Assembly: GCF_009377235.1 (NCBI RefSeq)
Contig: NZ_VMNX01000001.1
Span: forward strand, 124,001-188,000
DNA: 64,000 nucleotides
Direction of reading: 5' to 3'
Origin: Streptomyces acidicola
Lineage (GTDB): Bacteria; Actinomycetota; Actinomycetes; Streptomycetales; Streptomycetaceae
The notes under the pieces were generated by a model that had not been told where the DNA came from, made no database searches, and worked only from the letters and a program-made list of their open reading frames with translations. Below are positions 31,120-39,883 of the stretch, in pieces; the stretch's first letter is position 1; every line of letters starts with the position of its first letter. The position numbers and the translations under genes are program-made.

Positions 31120-31299
31120 GTGCCCGGCAACGAGTGCATCCTGTGCGGCGCCCCCGGCGGCTACCCGTACTGCAACGACGATTGCCGCGAAGCCGACAAC
31201 CCCGAAGAAGACGACGTTCCCACGATGAGCGCCGCCGACTTCGGGCCCCTCACCGACATCACCGACCCGTGGGCATCCGACGCCCGCAACCACCTGTGA
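31120..31299 (+). CDS. Small Cys-rich protein
   Basis: 59 residues from GTG 31120 (GTG 31108 possible). ECILCGAPGGYPYCNDDCREAD gives four Cys in a zinc-ribbon spacing. Acidic tail. Unknown. Confidence 0.5.
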   Translation: MPGNECILCGAPGGYPYCNDDCREADNPEEDDVPTMSAADFGPLTDITDPWASDARNHL

Positions 31300-31313
31300 A
31301 GGAGAACCCGCCA

Positions 31314-31496
31314 ATGACCGACGAGACCATCCACGACAACGAGAACCCCGACGGCAGCTCCGCCGACGGCAAGAAAGTCGTAAGCCTTCCCCTCACCGAG
31401 GGCGCCATCAGGGCCCTTGACGTGCTCGCCGCCATGACCGCCGCCGACGGCACCTCATACCTCGACATCTTCAACGACACCCGCGACCTCGACTAG
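31314..31496 (+). CDS. Small acidic protein
   Basis: 60 residues; GAAGGAGA before ATG 31314. Acidic disordered start, then VVSLPLTEGAIRALDVLAAMTAADGTSYLDI, a strand and helix. Unknown. Confidence 0.55.
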   Translation: MTDETIHDNENPDGSSADGKKVVSLPLTEGAIRALDVLAAMTAADGTSYLDIFNDTRDLD

Positions 31497-31506
31497 GAGA
31501 ATCCGC

Positions 31507-31704
31507 ATGCCCAGGATCTACGGGATGGAACTGGAGGACGGCCACGACCTCGGCCTCGACGCCACCCCCAGCTGCTGTAGCGACGAGATGGAGGGCAAGG
31601 ACAGGGAGGACGGCGGACGCGAGTACACGTGCGGCGACTGCGGCACCGAACTCATCGTCAGCCCGAACGGCCTGGTCTTCGACATCTACGAGGGTGCTGC
31701 CTGA
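31507..31704 (+). CDS. Small Cys-rich protein
   Basis: 65 residues; AGGAG before ATG 31507. PSCCSDEME...YTCGDCGTELIVSPNGLVFDIYEG has paired Cys knuckles of zinc-ribbon type. Stop overlaps the next ATG. Confidence 0.55.
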   Translation: MPRIYGMELEDGHDLGLDATPSCCSDEMEGKDREDGGREYTCGDCGTELIVSPNGLVFDIYEGAA

Positions 31705-31973
31705 TGGCCATAGGACAGGAGGTCTGCTTCGTCGCCGTCTGCGACCTGTGCGGAACCAGCGAGACCAGCGCGGGCTACACACCGCACGGGTCGACCGAGC
31801 AGGCCGTCATCGACATCGTCACCGAGAAGTGGGGCGACCCATCATGCGGCTGGACTCACACCCCGGACGGGAGGCTCGTCTGCGACACCGAAGACGACGA
31901 AGCTCACAGGACCGTCCATGAAGAAGCCGGGAAGACGATCAGCAGCTGTGCCATGACCGTCACGTTCACCTGA
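31704..31973 (+). CDS. Small Cys-rich hypothetical protein
   Basis: 89 residues, coupled by ATGA. VCDLCGTSETSAGYTPHG then WGDPSCGWTHTPDGRLVC, a likely metal site, followed by acidic helix. Faces the minus-strand gene directly downstream (stops abut at 31973/31974). Confidence 0.55.
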   Translation: MAIGQEVCFVAVCDLCGTSETSAGYTPHGSTEQAVIDIVTEKWGDPSCGWTHTPDGRLVCDTEDDEAHRTVHEEAGKTISSCAMTVTFT

Positions 31974-32168
31974 TCAGCCCTGCACGTCCTGGCCCCGGCC
32001 CTCGGTCGGGGCCTTCGTCGTGTCCGGGACCGCCCGCGCCATCCACCTGTCGTCGGTGAGGAGCCGAGGCGTCATCGCAGGCACCAGACCGAGGCGCTCG
32101 CACAATGCGGCCAAGCCGCGGGCGCACTCCTGCTCGCTGTCCGCCTGTACCGCGAAACGTAACGCCAT
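31974..32168 (-). CDS. Small conserved-looking Streptomyces protein
   Basis: 64 residues from ATG 32168. LRFAVQADSEQECARGLAALCERLGLVPAMTPRLLTDDRWMARAVPD has beta-alpha-beta order and a family-like look (CERLGL, RWMARA). Convergent with the plus-strand operon. Role unknown. Confidence 0.6.
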   Translation of the reverse strand: MALRFAVQADSEQECARGLAALCERLGLVPAMTPRLLTDDRWMARAVPDTTKAPTEGRGQDVQG

Positions 32169-32280
32169 GGCCACAGTGTGGCTTCTAAGTGTCTACGGTG
32201 TGCGGGAGTTGCATCACTTGGTCATTCCTGACGGTTGGTTCACGGGTAGCATCCTGGCTTCAATCATCACAGGGGGGACA

Positions 32281-32871
32281 ATGCGTTTCCGCATTCACGC
32301 CGCTATCGTCGCGGCTCTACTGGCCTGCACCGCCACCGCATGCGCCGGCACCGACGAGGAAGTCACCACCAAGCCGAAGGCCCCGGCTGCGGCCGACACG
32401 GGCGCGGAGAAGAAGGACGACGGGGCGAAAGCCGAAGCTGCGAAGAAGCAGCAGGATGCGAAGGTCGGCGACACCATAGCCCTCAAGGGTCTGGAGGCCG
32501 GCCACGAGCTCGACGTGACTGTCGTCAAGGTCGTCGACAACGCCAAGCCCGCTGACGAGTTCTTCGCACCGGAGGACGGCAACCGGTGGCTGGGCGTGCA
32601 GTTCCAGTTGGTCAACACCGGCAGCAAGGCCTACTCGGACGCGCCGATGAACGGGGCGAAGCTGGTCGACGACCAGGGCCAGCAGTTCCAGGTCGTCCTC
32701 GGCGACATCTCCGCCGGACCCTCGATGCAGGCCGACGTGAACCTGAAGCCGGGCTCCAAGGCGCTCGGGTGGATCACGTTCGAGCTGCCGAAGAAGTCGA
32801 AGGCGGCCACGGTGCAGTTCGGGATGGACTCCGGGTTCTCGGATCAGACCGGGGAGTGGAAGCTGTCCTAG
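32281..32871 (+). CDS. DUF4352-like lipoprotein
   Basis: 196 residues; AGGGGGG before ATG 32281. Lipoprotein signal with lipobox LLACTATAC (Cys near residue 21), then a Lys/Glu/Ala-rich linker and a beta-sandwich (GDTIALKGLEAGHELDVTVVKVVD, WLGVQFQLVNTGSKAYSD, WITFELPKKSK) of DUF4352 type. Exported to the membrane surface. Similar in design to the protein at 11546-12214. Single gene. Confidence 0.75.
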   Translation: MRFRIHAAIVAALLACTATACAGTDEEVTTKPKAPAAADTGAEKKDDGAKAEAAKKQQDAKVGDTIALKGLEAGHELDVTVVKVVDNAKPADEFFAPEDGNRWLGVQFQLVNTGSKAYSDAPMNGAKLVDDQGQQFQVVLGDISAGPSMQADVNLKPGSKALGWITFELPKKSKAATVQFGMDSGFSDQTGEWKLS

Positions 32872-33018
32872 CCCGCGAGGTTGGCCCGGCCGCTCCCGTG
32901 GGCGGCCGGGCCTTGCCGTGTCTGGCGGGGTGACTGCGTCACTGGCCCGGGTTGTCAACCCTCGCGTGCACAATTGGCTCAAGCGTCACCTGCGTTCCGT
33001 ACCACCCGAGGAGCCGCC

Positions 33019-33666
33019 GTGCACGACCACCCCGCCCTGGACGACTACGAGTGGCCAACCTGCCCTTGCGGCCGGCAACTCCGGAACGAGGAACTCGGGC
33101 GGGTCGCCTGCCGACTCTGCCAGGAACGCGTCGACCAGGCGCTGCGTCAACTCCCCGGCCCTGATGGTCTGTACGCCCAACTCGCTACCCGGCTCGTTCC
33201 CGGCCGTGGAGGCGACGGGCCGATCGTCGCAGTCTCCCGCACAGCGCCCCTGCCGCTCCGCCTCGAACCCCTCAGCCTCATCGCCCGCGGCGGCGTGGTG
33301 ACCATCCTCCAAACTTGGCTGATCGACTGGCACGAACACCTCGGCTGGCGCCACCCCCGCTGGGAAGGCGGCCTCCAACAGCAGCTCGACCAGGTCGTCC
33401 ATGCGTTGCGGGTCAACCTCGAGTGGGCCGCCACCGAACACCCTGCGTTCGGCGATTTCGTTCAGGAAGTCACCAGCTTGGTCCGGCAGTGCGAACGGCA
33501 GATAACCGGCGAACGCCCCGAGCGGCCGATAGCCGTAGCCTGCCCCTGCGGAACCGTCCTCCGCGTCACCGTGTCCACCCCCGGCGCGCGATGCCGTGGC
33601 TGTGCCACCCAGTACGACCGAAGTGAAGTCCTCGACCTCCCGCTCGCGCAACGGGCCGCAGCTTGA
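33019..33666 (+). CDS. Zinc-motif hypothetical protein
   Basis: 215 residues from GTG 33019 after CGAGGAG. N-terminal CPCGRQL...CRLCQERV and C-terminal CPCGTVLRVTVSTPGARCRGC are zinc knuckles flanking a helical core (GGVVTILQTWLIDWHEHLGW). Common neighbour of tail-fibre genes in Streptomyces phages. Function unknown. Confidence 0.6.
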   Translation: MHDHPALDDYEWPTCPCGRQLRNEELGRVACRLCQERVDQALRQLPGPDGLYAQLATRLVPGRGGDGPIVAVSRTAPLPLRLEPLSLIARGGVVTILQTWLIDWHEHLGWRHPRWEGGLQQQLDQVVHALRVNLEWAATEHPAFGDFVQEVTSLVRQCERQITGERPERPIAVACPCGTVLRVTVSTPGARCRGCATQYDRSEVLDLPLAQRAAA

Positions 33667-33679
33667 ACTACGGATGTAG

Positions 33680-33709
33680 TTGACATCTGGCCTGGACCGA
33701 AGCCATCCT
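33680..33709 (+). promoter_or_regulatory. Candidate promoter before structural module
   Basis: TTGACA (33680-33685), a perfect -35 box, with CATCCT at 33704-33709 after an 18-base spacer as a weak -10. It starts just after a gene end and upstream of the leader hairpin and HTH gene at 33786. Confidence 0.55.
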
Positions 33710-33733
33710 GTGCTCACATGGAACTTCTGTCGC

Positions 33734-33762
33734 AAGGGCCACCCTGAACCTGGGTGGCCCTT
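33734..33762 (+). terminator. Hairpin in leader of HTH gene
   Basis: AAGGGCCACCC and GGGTGGCCCTT form an 11-bp stem with a 7-base loop, located between the promoter and the AGGAGG of the next gene. An attenuator-like position. Confidence 0.7.
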
Positions 33763-33785
33763 CGTCGTTCACTAGGAGGTGCCCA

Positions 33786-34010
33786 ATGCCTCCAACGCTC
33801 ATCAGCGCGGCTGATGCCGCCTATTACACGGGCCGCCCCGTCGGCACTATCTGGCGGTGGGCATCCGAAGGCCGTATCAGCCGCTATGGGCACGGCAAAG
33901 GCGTCCGCTACGACCTGCACGAACTGCCGCCCAAGACAGTCGATGAATCCGGCGAAGCGCACCTCGGCGACACGCCGCCACTTCCCCAACGAGCCCCCAA
34001 GGCTGCCTGA
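33786..34010 (+). CDS. Helix-turn-helix DNA-binding protein
   Basis: 74 residues after AGGAGG. LISAADAAYYTGRPVGTIWRWASEGRISRYGHGKGVRYDLHEL is a MerR-like wHTH of the excisionase type. First gene of the virion module after its promoter, so it may regulate it. Ends with Pro-rich tail. Confidence 0.7.
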   Translation: MPPTLISAADAAYYTGRPVGTIWRWASEGRISRYGHGKGVRYDLHELPPKTVDESGEAHLGDTPPLPQRAPKAA

Positions 34011-34137
34011 TCTCCTGCGCTCTGGGTGGTGCGCAGGCCGGGCCTTGAAGCGCCACGCGCTCGGCCCACCGTCCGCCCGGTCTTGGAGGAGACCGGGCGG
34101 ACACAAAACCCGGGGCCACCACGGCGGCAGCCCCGAA

Positions 34138-34177
34138 GTCCCGCCGCCTGCACACCCCCCGTTGCGGGCGGCGGGAC
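34138..34177 (+). terminator. Intergenic hairpin
   Basis: GTCCCGCCGCC and GGCGGCGGGAC form an 11-bp stem with an 18-base loop, between the HTH gene and the first tail-fibre gene (stop 34010, RBS 34196). The rest of this 200-base gap shows nothing else. Confidence 0.55.
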
Positions 34178-34210
34178 AGCCAACCATGTGAATCCAGGAG
34201 GGCAGTAATC

Positions 34211-34594
34211 ATCGCCGACAACATGACGAACACGGCGGAGAACCGCGCCCTCGACTGGATCCTGGGGCTGTCGTCCACAGCCCCCACAACCCCGCTCAAG
34301 GTGGCACTGGTGACCGCGGCCGGAAGCGACACCGCCGCGGGCACGGAGGTCGCTGGCGGCTCCTACGCCCGGCAGAACCTCACAGTGGCCGCCGCGGTGA
34401 ACGGCGCCACCAGCAACAGCGCAGACCTGGTCTTCACGAACATGCCTGCCGCAACGGTCGTCGGGGTGGAGATCTGGGACTCGGCCGGCGCGCCTGTACG
34501 GCTCTGGTACGGAGCACTCACCGCCAACCGCACCGTCGCCGCCGGGGACGAGCTGAGGATCAGTGCGGGGCAACTCGCAATCTCGCTCTCGTAG
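34211..34594 (+). CDS. Phage tail fibre-like protein; possible ATC start
   Basis: 127 residues from ATC 34211 or 123 from ATG 34223. A strong AGGAGG (34196-34201) is 9 bases from the in-frame ATC but 21 from the ATG, so an AUC start (IADNMTNTAENRALDWILG) is plausible. The domain (KVALVTAAGSDTAAGTEVAGGSYARQNLT, VVGVEIWDSAGAPVRLWYGAL) matches phage proteins named tail fibre in actinophages. Structural. Confidence 0.65.
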   Translation: MADNMTNTAENRALDWILGLSSTAPTTPLKVALVTAAGSDTAAGTEVAGGSYARQNLTVAAAVNGATSNSADLVFTNMPAATVVGVEIWDSAGAPVRLWYGALTANRTVAAGDELRISAGQLAISLS

Positions 34595-34605
34595 GGGAGG
34601 CGTCG

Positions 34606-35724
34606 GTGCCGTCCCTCTCGTCCCTCGCGGACAACTTCAACGACGGAGTGATCGGCCCCAACTGGGGCAACAGCTACGGCGGCGTCACCGAGACTGGTGG
34701 CAAGGCCCGCGTCCCCTGCGGCACTGGGTTCGCCGGCTACCAGACCGCGTACTCGTGGACCCTGGCCGGGGCCTCGTTCTTCGTGAAGGTCGTCACTGTG
34801 CCCACCGCCGGGGCAGCGACCGAGTGCTACTGCGGCGTCCTCGTCAACTCCGGTATCGACGGAACAAGGATCGGGTTCACTATCAACGCCGTCGCCAACC
34901 TGTTGCGCTGCAAAAACGACACGGGCTACTTCGATCCCGACGTTGTTGAGATCCCCTACGACCCGGTCGCGCACGCCTTCCTCCGCCTCCGCGAAGACGG
35001 CACGAACGTCTACTGGGACACCAGCCCCGACGGATCGACGTGGACCAACCGCCGCACCCTGGCAAGCCCCGCCTGGATCGCCACCACCATCGACGCGTGC
35101 GCCCTCGACATGTCCGCCCACCGAGACGCCGGCACCGTCGACAACGCCGAGTACGACTTCTTCAACACCTTGTCGGACGGCGCCGTCTACAACGCGTCCG
35201 CGACACTCACCGGCGAATCCGTACTCACCGCAGCTGTCTCCTACACCGCCGTCGCCGCCGCCGAACTCACCGCTGACGGCAGCCTCACCGCCGCCCCCAC
35301 GCTCGTCGCGGAAGCCTCCGCCGCCCTCACCGGGCAGAGCGAGCTCGTCGCCGACGCTTCCGGCTCTGGCGAATTCCCCGAGGGGGTGGTCGGGTTGGCG
35401 GCCGGCGAGCACGACCTGCACCTGGAGCAGGGCGCCACGTTCTACCAGACGTACACGTGCGGTGTCGGCGACAGCCCCATGCTGTGGGATGGCTGGTCGG
35501 CCCGAGCTCAGATCCGCTCGCAGGCCGCAGAGAGCGCCGATCTGCTGCTCGACCTCACGCCGTACCTGACCATCGCAGGCAACAAGATCACCCTCCAGGT
35601 TCCGGCGTCCGTCACCGAGAACCTCACCCGCAACGGGCGGTGGGACCTGGAGATGGTCAAAGGCGCCTGGGTCGTCCGACTCCTCAACGGCGCGGCCATC
35701 GTCAGCCCGGAGGTGACGAGGTGA
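34606..35724 (+). CDS. Minor tail/fibre protein with LamG-like domain
   Basis: 372 residues from GTG 34606. SLADNFNDGVIGPNWGNSYGG and WTLAGASFFVKVVTVPTAG resemble a concanavalin-like carbohydrate-binding fold (residues ~1-190); an Ala/Thr-rich spacer follows, then QGATFYQTYTCGVGDSPMLWDGWSARAQIR, a fibre head-binding type of domain. Likely on the tail tip. Confidence 0.65.
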   Translation: MPSLSSLADNFNDGVIGPNWGNSYGGVTETGGKARVPCGTGFAGYQTAYSWTLAGASFFVKVVTVPTAGAATECYCGVLVNSGIDGTRIGFTINAVANLLRCKNDTGYFDPDVVEIPYDPVAHAFLRLREDGTNVYWDTSPDGSTWTNRRTLASPAWIATTIDACALDMSAHRDAGTVDNAEYDFFNTLSDGAVYNASATLTGESVLTAAVSYTAVAAAELTADGSLTAAPTLVAEASAALTGQSELVADASGSGEFPEGVVGLAAGEHDLHLEQGATFYQTYTCGVGDSPMLWDGWSARAQIRSQAAESADLLLDLTPYLTIAGNKITLQVPASVTENLTRNGRWDLEMVKGAWVVRLLNGAAIVSPEVTR

Positions 35725-36410
35725 GAGTCCAGATCGACGGCGGACCGTCCGAGACCCTCGTCATCGACGCAGCGGTCGGCCCCGTCTCCTCCGTCAACGG
35801 GCGCACCGGCGACGTCACCATCGACGCAGCCGACATCAACGCCGACCCCGCCGGCTCCGCCGAAGCGGCCCAAGCCGCAGCCACGAGCGCGGCAGCCGCC
35901 TACACGGACACAGAGATCGCCGAGCATTCGGCGGCCACCGACCCCCACGGCGACCGCGCCTACGCCGACGGCACCTTCCTGCCCCTCGGCGGCGGCACCC
36001 TCACCGGACCCGTATCCGGGCCGGGCACATTCGCGGTGGCCGCCGACGGAGGCGTCACCGCGCCGAGCCTCACCCTCCCCGCCGCGGCAACCACGGTCAG
36101 CAAGAGCCTCGTCATCACCGCGCCGACCGGCGCCGTCTCCTACACCGTGTGGCGCGCCCCCAAAGCCTGCACGATCGTCGCCGTCCGCGGATACCGGGTC
36201 GGCGGCACCGGCACCACCATCAACGCCGTCAAGAACGCCGCCGACCTCCTCGCCACCGACCTGTCACTGTCCACAGCCGCCACGTGGATGTCCGGGCCCG
36301 GCGTGCAGAATGCATCGTTCGCCGCTGGCGACAGTCTCGCCGTCGCCATCCGCTCCGTCGCCGGGTCCCCGACGGCCGTCACGATCCAGGTGGATCTGCA
36401 GGGGGCGTGA
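35721..36410 (+). CDS. Tail fibre-type protein
   Basis: 229 residues, GTG in the previous stop. VNGRTGDVTIDAADI is a common motif of phage fibre shafts; a helix-rich spacer and TDPHGDRAYADGTFLPLGGGTLTGPV repeat-like segment follow, then a beta-rich C-terminus. Part of a coupled fibre operon. Confidence 0.65.
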   Translation: MRVQIDGGPSETLVIDAAVGPVSSVNGRTGDVTIDAADINADPAGSAEAAQAAATSAAAAYTDTEIAEHSAATDPHGDRAYADGTFLPLGGGTLTGPVSGPGTFAVAADGGVTAPSLTLPAAATTVSKSLVITAPTGAVSYTVWRAPKACTIVAVRGYRVGGTGTTINAVKNAADLLATDLSLSTAATWMSGPGVQNASFAAGDSLAVAIRSVAGSPTAVTIQVDLQGA

Positions 36411-37954
36411 TGGCTGTCCTCACGGTCGACGAAGGGTTGATGCCCTACCAGCCTGTCCCCGCCGCGCTCACCACGCAGACCCTGACCAGTCCGGACCGCC
36501 TGCAGGTCTCCGACGCCTCCGGCGTTCTCGCCACGCTCACCGTCGGCGCGAAGACCGTGACCGTGCGCGGGCCGACCCGCACGTTCACCGAGAACAAGCG
36601 GCCGTTCACCGACACCTTCACGCGAACCGTCACGAGCACCTTCGGCACCAGCCCCGGCGGCGGCACGTGGTCCAACAGCGGCAGCGACAGCCTGTACACG
36701 GTGAACGGCAGCGTCGGTCAGATCAGCTGCGACGTCGCCAACACATCCCGGCACACCACCATCGTCGACAACCTCACCGACGTCGACGTCACCGCCAAAG
36801 TCACGATCACGACGGTCCCCGCTGGCGCCACCGCATCCATCGCCCTGTCGTTCGGGTACACCGACACCAGCAACAGCAACCGGGCGAGGCTCCTGGTCCT
36901 CACTACCGGCGTAGTCCAACTCGCTTTGGAGAAGGAAGTCGCCAGTACCGTCACAACGTTGGGCGCGGCCACCCAAGTCGGTACCGGGTTCACGGCCGGC
37001 CAGTGGTGGAGGATCCGCGCCCAGCGCACCGGCAGCACCATCCGCTGCCGCGCCTGGCTCGACGGCACCAGCGAACCCGGAACCTGGCTGCACTCCGTCA
37101 CCGAACCAGCGAACCCTTCGGGCCGCGTCGGATTCCGGGCGCTCGCCTCCACCGGCTCGACCGGTCTCCCGCGGCTCGTCCAAGTCGACGACCTTCAGGT
37201 CATCTCCGGCAGCTGGCCGACCATCCCCACCGTCACCCACAACACGTGGGTGCGTGTCCTCGGCTCGCCGTTCAACGGCACCTGGACGCCGGCGCTCGCC
37301 AACCAGATCCGCGCCTGGGCCGTCGACACCACGCCCGACGTGCTCGCCTACGCGATGATGTACGTCACCGGGGCGCCCACCGTCACCAGCCCCGCCCTCT
37401 CCGGCGCCCAGATCGCAGGCCAAGCCAACTATGGGCCCCTCGCCGCCGACGGCTCACTGGTCGAAGGCGCCGACTTCCACGACTACATGAACCGCAACTG
37501 GACCTTCCCCAACGGCGAAACACAGACCGCAGGCGCCGGAGAAGCCGGATGCCTCGACTGCTCCGGATTCGTCCGCATGATCTACGGCTTCCACATGGGC
37601 ATCCCCATGGTCCGGCTCGCGAACATCAACGGCACCAACCTGCCGCGCATGACCAAAGACATCGGGCCGTATGGACCCGGTGTGATCATCGCCCAGGCCA
37701 CCGGCACCGCCCCGCCGCTCGACAGTATTCAGATCGGGGACGTGCCGCACTTCGACGCCGACACCAGCGACGCCGTCGCCGGGCAACTCGACCACAACGG
37801 CATCTACCTCGGCACGGACAGTCTCGGCGTCCCACGGTTCATCAACTCGCGCAAAACGCCGAACGGCCCCACGCTCGGCGACCTCGGCGGGGCATCCACG
37901 CTCACCGGCGGCGGCACCTACGCCACCAGCCTCCGCCTCATCAGACGGTTCTGA
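36410..37954 (+). CDS. Minor tail protein with LamG-like and NlpC/P60-type peptidase domains
   Basis: 514 residues. Residues ~60-270 form a LamG-like sandwich (DTFTRTVTSTFGTSPGGGTWSNSG...). The C-terminal third is an NlpC/P60-like cysteine peptidase: catalytic Cys 384 in LDCSGFVRMIYG, His 462 in LDHNGIYLG. Such domains cut peptidoglycan crosslinks, helping DNA entry. Coupled with the fibre genes by ATGA. A second domain of this type lies in the tape measure protein. Confidence 0.75.
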   Translation: MAVLTVDEGLMPYQPVPAALTTQTLTSPDRLQVSDASGVLATLTVGAKTVTVRGPTRTFTENKRPFTDTFTRTVTSTFGTSPGGGTWSNSGSDSLYTVNGSVGQISCDVANTSRHTTIVDNLTDVDVTAKVTITTVPAGATASIALSFGYTDTSNSNRARLLVLTTGVVQLALEKEVASTVTTLGAATQVGTGFTAGQWWRIRAQRTGSTIRCRAWLDGTSEPGTWLHSVTEPANPSGRVGFRALASTGSTGLPRLVQVDDLQVISGSWPTIPTVTHNTWVRVLGSPFNGTWTPALANQIRAWAVDTTPDVLAYAMMYVTGAPTVTSPALSGAQIAGQANYGPLAADGSLVEGADFHDYMNRNWTFPNGETQTAGAGEAGCLDCSGFVRMIYGFHMGIPMVRLANINGTNLPRMTKDIGPYGPGVIIAQATGTAPPLDSIQIGDVPHFDADTSDAVAGQLDHNGIYLGTDSLGVPRFINSRKTPNGPTLGDLGGASTLTGGGTYATSLRLIRRF

Positions 37955-37968
37955 CGAAGGAGAGCGCC

Positions 37969-38508
37969 ATGCCCACCAGCGACGCCGAGGGCAAGGATTG
38001 GTCCCTCGAACGGTTCCGCTACCACCTGCCCAACACCGTGACCGACATCGGGCCCGGCGAAGGCACCTACGCCAAGCTGTTCCGGCCCGTACATGAAGGC
38101 GTGTGGTGGACGGCCGTCGAGATCCACAAGCCGTACATCACCAAGTACAAGCTCAAGTCCACGAAGACACGGCGTATGTACGACGAGATCCACGTCGAGG
38201 ACGCCCGTGAGAGCGAGGACCATCTCTTCCACCGCGACCTCGTCATCGCCGGCGACGTACTGGAGCACATGCCGCGCGAGGACGCCGCGCAACTGCTGGA
38301 ACGCATCGTGGCCGCCGGAGCCTGGAACATCCTCGTGTCCGTGCCGATCGTCGATTCAGTGCAGGGCGAGATCGACGGCAACCCGCACGAAGCCCACCTC
38401 CACCAGTGGGATGCCAACGACATGGACGCCGTCGTTGGCGGGCTTAGCGGGTGCGTTGATACGTTCCGCGGCGGCACGCTCGGCTGCTGGTGGTGGACAC
38501 GGACGTGA
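37969..38508 (+). CDS. Class I SAM-dependent methyltransferase-like protein
   Basis: 179 residues; AAGGAGA before ATG 37969. VTDIGPGEGTYAKLF (residues ~24-38) is the glycine-rich SAM-binding motif I; DLVIAGDVLEHMPREDAAQLLERI is motif II/III; NILVSVPIVDS fits a later strand. Methyl acceptor unknown. Located in the tail-fibre cluster, so may modify a virion protein or a wall polymer. Confidence 0.75.
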   Translation: MPTSDAEGKDWSLERFRYHLPNTVTDIGPGEGTYAKLFRPVHEGVWWTAVEIHKPYITKYKLKSTKTRRMYDEIHVEDARESEDHLFHRDLVIAGDVLEHMPREDAAQLLERIVAAGAWNILVSVPIVDSVQGEIDGNPHEAHLHQWDANDMDAVVGGLSGCVDTFRGGTLGCWWWTRT

Positions 38509-38518
38509 GCGGAGCCTG

Positions 38519-38716
38519 CTAGATCTCGTCCAGCCAGGACGTGTCGAGCAGTTCGATCTGGTCCTGGAACGCCTTGATCGTGACCACGTAGGCGACCTGC
38601 TCCGGCGTCGGCTGGAGCGGCACGATGAACTCCGTCTTCCACGGATGCGGCTTGCCCAGGTCTCGCATGTTGACCGGTCCACAGTCCCCAACGAACCCAC
38701 CCGGCCTGAAGTCCAT
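38519..38716 (-). CDS. Small hypothetical protein
   Basis: 65 residues, ATG 38716 with AGGTGGAGG upstream. RDLGKPHPWKTEFIVPLQPTPEQVAYVVTIKAFQDQIELLDTSW. The only minus-strand gene in the virion module. Unknown function. Confidence 0.6.
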   Translation of the reverse strand: MDFRPGGFVGDCGPVNMRDLGKPHPWKTEFIVPLQPTPEQVAYVVTIKAFQDQIELLDTSWLDEI

Positions 38717-38746
38717 GCCTCCACCTTATCCACAGGAGCCCGCGCC

Positions 38747-39352
38747 ATGGCCCGCCTGCAGATCCTCGAACTCCCCGAAGGCGCGAACGACGACCGGCCG
38801 CCCTTCATCCTCGTCGTAGACGAGTCCGTCCCGCAGCGCGTCGTGCTCGGCGGCGGCAACCCGGTCCGCGACTACTGGCAGGACATCGCCGACAAGATCG
38901 GCGCGTGTGGCGTCATCGTCAGCCCCGAGACCATCGACATCCCCGCCAACGACGTACCGCTCGACACCAACGGCAACCCGCTGTTCATGCAGGACGTGCG
39001 GGCACTCGACGGACCGCGCCTCGCCGCCGAGCGGACCGACATCGCAAGCGACATGGACCGGCTCGCCAAGCGGAAGCGCGAACTCACCGATGCCCTCGGT
39101 ATGGACCGCACCCGCGACTGGGACGACATCCGCAACGCCGCACGCGGACTCCGCAAGGAACGCGACGCGCAGGCCGAAGCCATCGAACGCGTCCGCAACC
39201 TGCACCGGCCCGTCGAACACCAAGGCATCACCATCTGCGCCGAATGCTCAGCCTGGGACGGCCACACCACCGACAACTCGCCCTGCGGCTACGAGCACTG
39301 CCCGACCCTCCGCGCGCTCAACGGCGACACCGAACACAGCCCCGAGGAGTAG
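38747..39352 (+). CDS. Hypothetical phage protein
   Basis: 201 residues; AGGAG before ATG 38747. N-terminal beta-rich (LQILELPEG, PPFILVVDES), then IPANDVPLDTNGNPLFMQDVRALDG, a long charged coiled coil, and C-terminal CAECSAWDGH...CGYEHCP zinc-type knuckle. Typical unclassified gene before the packaging genes. Confidence 0.6.
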   Translation: MARLQILELPEGANDDRPPFILVVDESVPQRVVLGGGNPVRDYWQDIADKIGACGVIVSPETIDIPANDVPLDTNGNPLFMQDVRALDGPRLAAERTDIASDMDRLAKRKRELTDALGMDRTRDWDDIRNAARGLRKERDAQAEAIERVRNLHRPVEHQGITICAECSAWDGHTTDNSPCGYEHCPTLRALNGDTEHSPEE

Positions 39353-39354
39353 AC

Positions 39355-39648
39355 ATGGCAGGAGGGTGGGAAGGCTCGGACCGCAAGCGCCGGCTGCCGT
39401 CCGGCTGGCCGAAGATCCGGGCCCGCATTCTCGCGCGTGATCCGATCTGCAAAATCTGCTCGGTACGGCCGAGCCGCTTCTGCGATCACATTGTGGCCAA
39501 GGCCGACCTCAACGGGGATGCGGATCTTCAGGGCGTGTGCGGCCCATGCCATGATCAAAAAAGCAGCCGTGAAGGCAACGACGCCCAGCGCGCAAACCCG
39601 CGGCCCGGACGGACGCGCCCCCCGGAGCAGCATCCCGGAATCCTCTGA
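39355..39648 (+). CDS. HNH endonuclease (terminase-associated type)
   Basis: 97 residues from ATG 39355. IRARILARDPICKICSVRPSRFCDHIVAKADLNGDADLQGVCGPCHDQKSSREG is the short HNH of HK97-type packaging modules (C-x2-C, CDHI, C-x2-CH-x-K). In HK97 such a protein works with terminase in cos cleavage. Lies 2 kb before terminase. Confidence 0.8.
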   Translation: MAGGWEGSDRKRRLPSGWPKIRARILARDPICKICSVRPSRFCDHIVAKADLNGDADLQGVCGPCHDQKSSREGNDAQRANPRPGRTRPPEQHPGIL

Positions 39649-39658
39649 GGAGGTGACC

Positions 39659-39877
39659 ATGCCCGCCTACCTGATCGTCCACCCTCGCGACCAACGCCGC
39701 GACGACGTCCTCATCGAAGACCCCGCCCTCACTCTCCGCTTCGAAGCCGGCTGGGCCATCCTCGCCGACGCGCGCGGCGACTGCCTCGCCATACCCAGCG
39801 GGCAAGGAGCCCACATCCAGCGGGTAGACGAACAGCAGGACACCACCAACCAGGAGCCCGCGCCGCGCAAGGAGTGA
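39659..39877 (+). CDS. Small hypothetical protein
   Basis: 72 residues; GAGGAGG before ATG 39659. AYLIVHPRDQRRDDVLIEDPALTLRFEAGWAILADARG, a beta-rich domain, then polar tail. Unknown. Confidence 0.55.
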   Translation: MPAYLIVHPRDQRRDDVLIEDPALTLRFEAGWAILADARGDCLAIPSGQGAHIQRVDEQQDTTNQEPAPRKE

Positions 39878-39883
39878 CCTGAC

